From assembly GCA_016706845.1 (NCBI GenBank), contig JADJIV010000010.1:66537-130536 (forward strand): DNA of 64,000 bases, written 5' to 3'. Made by a program: the position numbers and the translations under genes. Numbering within the stretch: position 1 is the stretch's first letter; each line of letters starts with the position of its first letter. Positions 47,502 to 55,634 of this stretch are shown piece after piece. The notes below the pieces were generated by a model. It was not told the origin of the DNA, ran no database searches, and saw nothing but the letters and a program-made list of their open reading frames with translations. The stretch is from PNOJ01 sp016706845 (GTDB lineage Bacteria; Krumholzibacteriota; Krumholzibacteriia; LZORAL124-64-63).

Positions 47502-49709
47502 TCAGGGCACCAGCAGAATCTTAACAGATTTCGTCCAGCTTGCGCCCGTCATTCTCGCCAGGTAGGAGCCGGCGGCGGCCCGGCGGCCGCCGTCGTCGCA
47601 GCCGTCCCAGCGCGCGGTGTGGGGACCGGCGTCCAGTTCGCCGTCCAGCAGGACCCGCACGAGCCGGCCGCCGAGATCGTGGACGGTCAGCCGGACGCGT
47701 CCGGGCCGGTCGAGGCGCCAGCTCAGGGTCGTGGCGGGGTTGGCCGGGTTGGGCAGGGCGGCCAGGAGCGGCGCCCGCCCGGTCGCGGGTTCGTCGACCG
47801 CGGTGGCCGCCACGAACTCGTAGCAGCCCATGTCGACCTGCGCGCCGCCGACGCGGTCGCGCCCGGCGAGGTCGGTCGCGGGGAGCCAGGGGGACGCCGC
47901 CGCGAGGTCGCCCGCGTCGCGGCAGGGCGAGGCTGCGCCCAGGTCCCCGGGCCCGTGGATCGCCGGCCGGAACTGCGGGTCCAGATCCAGGCCGCCGAGA
48001 CCCTCGCCGTAATCCTGGACGTCGCTGAAGAGCAGGTGGAAGGCCCGCGGCTCGAGGATCTGGTAGAGGTCGTGGTGGTTGGTCTCGTTGCCCCAGACCA
48101 CGCAGCCGACGTAGCGGGGCCGGCTGTGGTAGTGGTCGATGCCGCCGGCCGTGCGGTCGAAGATCTCGGGATTGACGACGCGGTTGTCGATCACCGTGTC
48201 GTGCACGAAACGGGGGAAGCCGAGGCCGGCGAAGACGGCGCCGGCGCGGCTCCAGGCCGTGTTGTCGTGCAGCAGCGTGTTGACGACCAGCGGCGCCGCG
48301 CCGTAGTGGACGGCCAGCGCGCCGCCGCGGTCGGCGCAGTTGTGGCGCAGGATGCAACCGGACACCTCGAGCCGCGAGTGGCCCACCACGCGCAGCGCGC
48401 CGCCGGCGCCGTCGAAGCCGCGGCCGCCGGTCCGCGGCGCGTCGTCGTCGAGGTCGAGGCCGGGCACGGCCTTGGCGTACTCCAGGACGCAGCCGCGCAG
48501 GAACGACGGCGGGCTCGCGGCCGGGACGTTCAGAAAGGTGATCCCGTTCCAGCAGCCGACGGTGTCCTGGCCGGCGTCGAAGGCGCCGGGATCCGCGGCG
48601 GTCCAGACCACGGGCGACGCCGGCGTGCCGTGCGCCTGCAGGGCGCCGTCGCGCACCACCAGCCCGAAGTAGCCGGCGAAGCGGACCGTCACGCCGGGCG
48701 CGACGGTCAGCACGGCGCCGTCGCGCACCGTCACGTCCGAAGCGACCAGGACCGAGGCGGCGTCCCAGGTCGTGTCCGCGACGATGTCGCCGCCGACGGT
48801 GAGTGCGGCGTCGCGGGCGGATGGAGGCGACGGCGGCGCGGCGGGGGCGCGCGTCGGCGCGATGGCGGCCGCCGGCACGATGCGCGAGCCGTACAGCGGC
48901 GCGTACTGCGGGCGGAAATCGCCGTGCTCGGGATCGCGCAATCCGGGGTCGAGTCCGAGGATGTTGTTGTGCGGTGCCGAACCGGCATCGTCCCACGGGG
49001 TGGGGATCACTCAGCTGTATTCTCAGAGGAAGCCGAAGTGCCGCAGCGGGTCCTCGTTGGTGCGGGGGTCGGCGTGCCAGGTCCAGTTGTCGCGCACGTC
49101 GGGCAGGCCGAAGGCGCCCGTCTGCACCGAGAGGCCGAAGGACAGCCCCGTCGGCAGGTTGTTGCCGGTGATGCCGGTCCAGATCATGACGTCCTGGCCG
49201 GTGTCGACGGCGTCGACCAGGTTGCGCTCGCAGAGCACGCCGGCGCCGGCGCCCTGCAGGCGGACGGCGTACTCGGCCGGCCGGTAGAACGTGCAGTAGC
49301 GCACCGAGCCCACCGGGACGCGGCGGACGTCGACGCTGTTGTCGCCGACGAAGCGCACGCCCCCGTTCAGGATGATGCAGTCCTGGATGTCCAGCCGGTT
49401 GTTGCAGAACGAGATGCAGATCTGCTCGCCCTCGAGGTCGAGGATGGCGCCGTTGCCGACGATCATCACGTCGCAGCCCAGCTCCGCCTCCTGGAAGCGC
49501 GTGCGGTCCTCGTCCCAGGTCGGGCCGAAGAGCAGGCCGCCGGTGTAGTAGCGGCCGGTCTCGAGCTCGAGGTAGCGGTCGTAGCCGTGCAGGGCGGGCG
49601 CCGCCTCGAAGGCGGCCCGCAAGGGGATCGGGGGTGGCGCGGCGGCGGCGACGGCCGCGGCGAATCCGACCGCGGCCAGGGCGGCGATCGAGAGCGGGTG
49701 CAGGCGCAA
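47502..49709 (-). CDS. Secreted parallel beta-helix protein with FlgD-like tail (interrupted)
   Basis: Two ORFs in the same frame, 49023-49709 and 47502-49010, look like one protein of about 735 residues. The first has a signal peptide and beta-helix turns (ICISFCNNRLDIQDCIILNGG). The second continues with HNNILGLDPGLRDPEHGDFRP, more helix turns, and a FlgD-like domain (LPNPANPATTLSW ... KILLVP). Two in-frame stops lie between them (49013-49025). The alternative frame over those bases is open and reads RIQLSDP, so two compensating indels would restore the join. It could also be two real genes. Similar proteins are polysaccharide-binding or lyase-like; the activity is not evident. Confidence 0.65.
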
Positions 49710-49766
49710 GTCGGTCCTCCCGAGCGGGTTCGTGGTGCCTCGATTCTACCGCCCGCCCTCACGGAA

Positions 49767-49797
49767 GGGGCCGGCGGAATCGCGTTCCGCCGGCCCC
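49767..49797 (-). terminator. Terminator of the lipoprotein gene
   Basis: Perfect 13-bp stem GGGGCCGGCGGAA / TTCCGCCGGCCCC with a five-base loop, 27 bases past the stop codon. Confidence 0.8.
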
Positions 49798-49823
49798 GGC
49801 TTCGGGCGAGAATGCCGACTCGA

Positions 49824-50690
49824 TCAGTCCGCCAGCTCCCCGGTCGCCACGTTCGCGACGTAGTGCCGGCCGTTCAGCGCGATCGTCGCCTCGCCGTCGC
49901 CGAAGACGATGGTGAAGGTGCGGTCGACGTGGCGCTCGAGGTAGTCGTCGCCGCGCTCGACGGTGATGTCGGCGACGTAGGAGCCGGTGATGGTGCCGGA
50001 GACGGCCTGGCTGAAGTCGTGGCCGGCGCCGCGCGGCACCGTCACGTCGATCAGCTCGGCGTCGAAGGCGCCGGCCAGGGTGCGGGTGAAGCGCGGGGTC
50101 TCGAAGCGGTTCGAGGCGTCGCGGCTGTACGTGCCGTTGATGGTCAGCAGGTCGGTGTTCACGCCGGTGACCACGAAGGCGGCCGCCAGGGCGTCGAGGT
50201 TCTGCTCGAAGCGCAGCGTGCGGTGGGTGCCGGTGCCCGCGACGATGGCGAACTCGACGGTGCGGGCGGTGTCGCCGTCGACGATGCGGAAGGGCTGCGG
50301 CTGGCCCTCGGCGTCCAGGAAGCGCAGCGTGTACTCGCGGGTGATGTGCGCGTAGGGGACGCCCTCGGGGTCGCCGCGCTCGCGCTCGACGGTGATGGTC
50401 CAGGTGCCGCTGGCCGGGTCGTAGGTCGCGTTCTGGAAACGCGGGTCGGGAACCGCCTTGGCGGCGTCGAGCCCGCCGACGGCCACGGTCAGGTCCGCGA
50501 TCTGGTCGGTCAGGCCGCCGTTGTCGGTCGCGACGTCGGCGGCGATGACGCCGGCGGCGTCGGCGTCGGCGGTCACGTCCGAGGCGGACGGCGCGACGGG
50601 GTCGTCGTTGCCGCATCCGGCCAGGAGCAGGGCGGCGGCCAGCAGGGCGAGCAACGCGAGCAGGGAGGTCTTGGCGGGGCGGGTGGTCAA
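49824..50690 (-). CDS. Lipoprotein of unknown function
   Basis: A 288-residue protein with lipobox LLLAGCG (cysteine 26) and a linker DDPVAPSASD, then a soluble domain rich in beta strands (RTVEFAIVAGTGTHRTLRFEQNLDAL, FTIVFGDGEATIALNGRHYV). Intact. I do not recognise the family. The upstream gap 50691-50919 holds no gene. Confidence 0.7.
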   Translation of the reverse strand: MTTRPAKTSLLALLALLAAALLLAGCGNDDPVAPSASDVTADADAAGVIAADVATDNGGLTDQIADLTVAVGGLDAAKAVPDPRFQNATYDPASGTWTITVERERGDPEGVPYAHITREYTLRFLDAEGQPQPFRIVDGDTARTVEFAIVAGTGTHRTLRFEQNLDALAAAFVVTGVNTDLLTINGTYSRDASNRFETPRFTRTLAGAFDAELIDVTVPRGAGHDFSQAVSGTITGSYVADITVERGDDYLERHVDRTFTIVFGDGEATIALNGRHYVANVATGELAD

Positions 50691-50919
50691 TGATGCGCCT
50701 TCCTTGTGGGGGTGTTCGGTGCCGTGATTCGGGTACCCAATTGCAAGGAGCTTGCCTACCCGCGGGCGTCGATAGGTTCTATATATTTCAACTAGTTACA
50801 GGATCGGTCGGCACGGCGTCCACGGCGGGGCGCCGCCCCTTGTGTACCGACAGGTACAATGCAGCACCCCTGCCGTACGGTCGCCGCTTCCTCGCTTCCC
50901 CGGAATGTCTATTTATCCA

Positions 50920-50967
50920 TACAAATTGTAAACGATTCTTGACATTACTGAGGATCTCCGTCATCAT
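50920..50967 (+). promoter_or_regulatory. Leaderless promoter of the XRE regulator
   Basis: TTGACA (50939-50944), 17 bases, CATCAT (50962-50967), with the expected start at 50974, the A of the ATG. A short palindrome, TACAAATTGTA (50920-50930), lies just upstream of the -35 and could be an operator. Confidence 0.55.
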
Positions 50968-50973
50968 GTCGGC

Positions 50974-51237
50974 ATGAAGGATGACATCCGCACCGAAGTC
51001 CGCCGTCTGCGGTTCCTGAACGGCGAGATGACCCAGGAGGATCTGGCGGCCCGCGTCGGGGTGAGCCGCCAGACGATCATCGCCATCGAGAAGGGCAAGT
51101 ACAACCCCTCGGTCGGCCTGGCGTTGAGGATCGCGCGCGCGTTCGGCGTGCGCGTCGAGGACGTGTTCGCGCTCGCGGACGAAGCACCGCTGGAGGCCTC
51201 CCATGATCATCAGGCTCGCGATGACGAGATTGGCTGA
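50974..51237 (+). CDS. XRE-family transcriptional regulator
   Basis: An 87-residue protein, nearly all of it one helix-turn-helix (MTQEDLAARVGVSRQTIIAIEKGKYNPSVGLALRIARAFGVRVEDVF), the YgzD-like small XRE type. No ribosome site is visible and the promoter predicts a leaderless mRNA. It overlaps the membrane-protein gene by 35 bases, so it probably controls that gene and itself. Confidence 0.88.
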   Translation: MKDDIRTEVRRLRFLNGEMTQEDLAARVGVSRQTIIAIEKGKYNPSVGLALRIARAFGVRVEDVFALADEAPLEASHDHQARDDEIG

Positions 51238-51937
51238 CCGCATCGGCTGGCACCCGACCACCGCGACCCTGATCGGCGCGACCCTGGTGGTCGGCGGCTT
51301 CCTGCTCGCCGAGCTGAACTGGTGGTTCATCGTCCTGTCGGGGATCGGCGCCTTCGGCCCGGGCATCCTGCGGGAGCTGGGCTGGCTGCGCGACAACGAC
51401 GAGTTCGCGCGCCGCGCCGCCCAGCGCGCCGGCTACCACGCCTACCTCGTGACGGGCCTGGTCGCCTTCGTGCTGATCGGCTTCATCCGCTCCGGCGAGC
51501 GGCACCTGAAGAACCCGGAGGAGCTGTCCACGCTCTTCCTGGCCCTGCTCTACTTCACCTGGCTGCTGAGTTCGCTGCTGTCGTTCTGGGGGGCGCGCAA
51601 GGCCGCCTCGCGCATCCTGATCGGCTTCGGCATCTGCTGGCTGCTGTTCAGCGCCGCGGACAGCTGGCAGGACCCGCTGGGGCTGCTGATGCACTCGCTG
51701 GTGGCGGCGCCCTTCTTCGCGCTGGCGGCGCTGGCGCGGCGCTGGCCGCGCATCGCCGGCGTGCTGCTGATCGCGGCCGGCGTGTTCTTCTACTTCTTCT
51801 TCGACTTCCACTCCGACCAGCGCGGCGGGCTGATCACCAACAGCGTGACGGCGGTGCTGCTGGTGGGGCCGCTGGTGGGCAGCGGGGTGGCGCTGCTGGG
51901 GGCGCAGTCGGGCGGGGAGCCCGAAGCCGCGGCGTGA
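51203..51937 (+). CDS. Membrane protein paired with the XRE regulator
   Basis: A 244-residue protein with about six hydrophobic segments (for example TATLIGATLVVGGFLLAEL, HAYLVTGLVAFVLIGFI and IAGVLLIAAGVFFYFFFDF). GGAGG precedes the ATG at 51203, inside the end of the regulator gene. Small XRE plus membrane-protein pairs are common but their function is mostly unknown. No conserved catalytic motif seen. Confidence 0.7.
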   Translation: MIIRLAMTRLADRIGWHPTTATLIGATLVVGGFLLAELNWWFIVLSGIGAFGPGILRELGWLRDNDEFARRAAQRAGYHAYLVTGLVAFVLIGFIRSGERHLKNPEELSTLFLALLYFTWLLSSLLSFWGARKAASRILIGFGICWLLFSAADSWQDPLGLLMHSLVAAPFFALAALARRWPRIAGVLLIAAGVFFYFFFDFHSDQRGGLITNSVTAVLLVGPLVGSGVALLGAQSGGEPEAAA

Positions 51938-51943
51938 CCCGCC

Positions 51944-53960
51944 TCACCTGAGCACCACGAACGGCGCCGACAGCGTGCGCCCGTCGGTGACGCACCGCGC
52001 CACGTACTTGCCGCCCGGCACCGCGCGCCCGCGGTCGTCCCGGCCGTCCCAGCCGAGGCTCGTCTCCCCCGTCGCCACCTGCGCCGCGGGCAGCGCGATC
52101 ACGCGCCGGCCCGCCAGGTCGAAGACCTCGACCACGACGGTCGCCGGCCGTGCGGCCTGCAGCAGGAAGTCGACCCCGCCGCCGGCGTCGACGGCCGCGC
52201 GCAGGCTCCACGCGGGGACGCCGCAGAGCGGCGTGTGCGAGCGCTGCACCAGGGGGTAGCGGCCGCCGGCGTCGTCGCGCATCCAGATCGTGTAGGTCCG
52301 GTCGCGGGCGCCGTCGCGGCACACGTCGGCATCGGTGATCGCGTGCGACTCCGCCGTCGTCACGGATCTCGAGTTCGCGCGTCTCTCCGCCGACGTCCAC
52401 CTGGGCCGTCATGGCGCCCGGCGCCACCTCGCCGTTCAGGCGCCACCTCAGGACGACGTCGTCGCCCTCCTGGGCGAGAGACTCCTCGGCGACGACCAGG
52501 CCGACGACGATTGGGACGTGCAGTTCCATGATGAAGGCATCACCGGCCCCATCGCTGGAATCGTCGAAGGCATCGTCGGTCACCGGGAGCACCGAAACGC
52601 CATCGACGGCGTACGCCGATCCGGCCACGAGCATCCCCGGAGTGCACCAGCGCCAGCCCGACGCCCGTTTCGGAAGCGACGCCGCCCGAGATAGGTGATC
52701 CAGTTACAGGCTTCGCCATCCTCGGTGACGGACGACAGCAACGCATCCACATTACCCAATTGGCAGGGATTAAGACTCCGCTCATTGGTCGGTAGATCCG
52801 GCGACATCGTGCTCGTGACGACATACATATTGCCGACGTCGTCAAGCTCCAGCTCCCGGGTTATGTGTGGAAGTACCGTCAAAGCCGGACCCGCCGAGGT
52901 CTCGCGACCACAGCAGGGAGGTGCCGTCCCCGCTCAGCGCCCCGACGACAACATCATCGCAGCCGCGGTAGACCGGAACCCCAACCCGTTGCGGACAGGG
53001 GGAAATCCGCCGAACCGTGTCGGCGGCAACAGCACCTGCCCTGCGCTCCCCGCCGCGACCTCGATGCGGTGATCGAAGGCCGCTGCCGCCCAGGTATAAG
53101 CCCCGTTCAGGCGCGCACCTGTCTCCTTGTCCAGCTTGATGACGAACAGGTCGGTCACTCCGTCCCGTCGTATCGTACGCCCTTCACTCAACGCGACGGC
53201 TCCCCGTGGTGCCCGCGACGAGCAAGCCGCCGTCGGCGGTCAACTGGAGAGACAGGATGGACCCCTCGCCCACCGAGCCGCACCAGACCAGCGAGCCGTC
53301 GTCGGCGTCCAGCTTGAACACCACTGCAGAGGTCCCCGGTGCATGGGCGAAATCCAACGGCCCGTACCAGGAGCCCATGCCGACATAGAGGTAACCGTCG
53401 GGATCGTACTCCAGCGCATTGACTGTATTGAATTTGTCCTGGCCCAGGTAGGTGCACCACCTGAGAGACCCCAGGTCGGCGGTCAGCGAGGCCACATATC
53501 CGTCGGAATAGCCCCAAAGCCTGGATCGATGGCTCCCGGCGTCGTCGGGAGGTCGTTCGAGTCCGTGTCGCCGGCCAGGTACACGTTCCCCGCCGGGTCC
53601 AGCTCCAACGCGCGGAGAGTTTCGCCATAACTACCTCCGAAAGCACGTGGAACCGACCAGCAGGTGATCTTCCGCGTCGAACGTCGACAGGAAGACGTCC
53701 GTGGCGTACCACAGAGCGTTGTGCTGGCGGTCGTACGCGCCGTTGGTCGTCGGAAAGTCGTCGGAAATCGTCTCAGCCGGCCACGATGTACTTGTGCGCC
53801 GTCTCATCCACGGCGATGCGATTCCGTATTCGGTCGTGGTCGACCCGCCCAGGTAGGAGCAATAAGACAGCGATACCTCGGGACAGGGCCCGCCGTTCGC
53901 GATTGCGGCCGGCAGGAGGGACGCGCACAGCACGACACCGATCAAGCGTGAATACGGCAT
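51944..53960 (-). CDS. Secreted SBBP-type beta-propeller protein (many frameshifts)
   Basis: About 670 residues when joined. It has a signal peptide (MPYSRLIGVVLCASLLPAAIANG) and several blades with the SBBP pattern (SYCSYLGGSTTTEYG, LRWCTYLGQDKFNTVNALEYDPDGYLYVG, ELELDDVGNMYVVTSTMSPDLPTN, CNWITYLGRR). A C-terminal Ig-like sorting domain follows (VVVEVFDLAGRRVIALPA ... APFVVLR). At least seven frame changes are needed, so exact blade number is unsure. It converges on the membrane-protein gene with six bases between them. Confidence 0.6.
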
Positions 53961-53996
53961 ATCATCCCCTTCGATATATCGCGGCACACGACCGCC

Positions 53997-55484
53997 TTAT
54001 TCAGTATACGTCGCCGCCACCTCCCTGATCCCCCGCGTGCACGCCGCGCAGAACGACTTGAGACCCTTGGTGAACATGATGCAGTCGAGCTGCGCGCGGT
54101 ACATGCCCTCGCTGCAGTAGCCCGCGCCCTCGAAGGCGCCGACGATCCGCCCAGCCCCGTCTTCGCGAACCAGGCGTCGAGCTCCTGCTGGTGGACGAGC
54201 GACAGCTCCTCCCCCGCGGCCAAAGCGGCGTCCACCTCGGCCTGCGGCGCCCCGCCGCGCATGAGCTTCGCGATGAGGTCGGTGTTCTCGCCGCGCCGCT
54301 GCTGGTAGACGGCGTCCGCGGCGTCGTGCTCGGCCTTGGGCCAGGCCGTGGGCGCGGCCGCACCTGGGGTGACGAGGTCGCCCCACTTCAGGCCGCCGGG
54401 GGACAGCAGGGCGGTGATGTTGCGCTCGCGGGGCTCGACGCCGCGCGGGTAGAAGTCGTTGTAGGCGGTGCTGGAGGAGTAGTACTCGTCCGCGAGGCCG
54501 GCGAAGCCGTGGCCGAACTCGTGCACGAAGACGTAGGGGCTCCACTGGTTGTCGCTGGTGAAGGTGTTGAACAGGTTGTAGATGCCGCCCCCGCCGTAGC
54601 GCGTGTGGTTGACCATGATCGACACCACGTCGTACGGGACGCAGGCGGCCGCCTCGCGCAGCGCGCGGTTGTCCTCGGTGAGCAGGTAGCGCTCCGAGCC
54701 CAGGGAGTTGAAGGTGCAGCCCAGGGCGGTGTTGCGGTGGACGCCGCGCTCGGGTTCGTCGCAGCCGCTCTGCTGCGAGGGCCGCAGCACGCCGCGCACG
54801 CTGATCCGGCTGGACAGCGAGCGGAAGGGCTCCTGCCCCACCAGGATGTCCGCGAAGCGCCGCACGTCCCGGTCGAACTTCCCGGCCTCGGCCGCCGTGT
54901 AGCCCTCGCCCAGGATGGCGATGTCCAGGCAGGCGTGCGGGTCGCCGGCCACGGCGGCCTCGACCACGATCGCGTCCGCGGGCAGCGGGTCGCGCCGGAC
55001 TTCGACCGCGGCCGGGTCGATCTCCTGCGCGAAGATCTCCGCCATGGTCCCGTCGGCGCGCCGCGCCTCCAGGGAGAACCGGATCGGCGCCTTGGGCAGG
55101 GGCATCAGCACCGACTCGTGGTAGGTGCGGCGCACGCCCTCAGAAGCCGGGCCGGTGGTCGCCCACTCGCCGAAGTACGAGTCGAAGCCGCGCGAGAAGA
55201 TCACCTCGCCGGAGGCGACGTCCGTCGCGACCGCCAGGTAGCGTCCGAGATCCAGGCAGTCGACCAGGTGCACGAGGCTGCCCGCCCAGGACCCCTGGCG
55301 GTGGACGCGGTCCAGGGCGACGATCTCCTCGCCGGCGGCGCCGGTGTGGAAGTAGTCGACGCGCAGCGTCTCGTCGTGGAAGCGGTCGGCGAAGGCCGGG
55401 GCGGTGTCCGCGGCGGACACGGTCCCGAGGGCCGACAGCAGGAGGAACAACGCCGCGGTCGCGGCCGGGATCGCTCTGTGCATC
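53997..55484 (-). CDS. Secreted M64 (IgA-type) metallopeptidase (frameshifted near the end)
   Basis: A protein of about 495 residues with a signal peptide (AIPAATAALFLLLSALGTVSA), an M64 N-terminal domain, and the zinc site HEFGHGFAGLADEY. LDIAILGEGYTAAE and VSIMVNHTRYGGGGIYN are typical of the family. An indel near 54150 separates the last 50 residues, which carry four cysteines (GYCSEGMYRAQLDCIMFTKG ... FCAAC). Members cleave secreted or host proteins; in a free-living bacterium it would be a general extracellular protease. ATG 55484 follows GGAG. Confidence 0.85.
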
Positions 55485-55634
55485 GCTCTCATCTCCGGGT
55501 TGCGGTTTCGGCTCCGCGCGGGCAAGCCGTCATCCTGCAGGATAGCACGAGCGGGAGGTCCCTGCGCCCGTGAAGTGGGGAGCCGCGCCCCCGCAGGAGC
55601 GCGGCCCGTCGATCGTCGGGGGCCGCCCGGCGGC

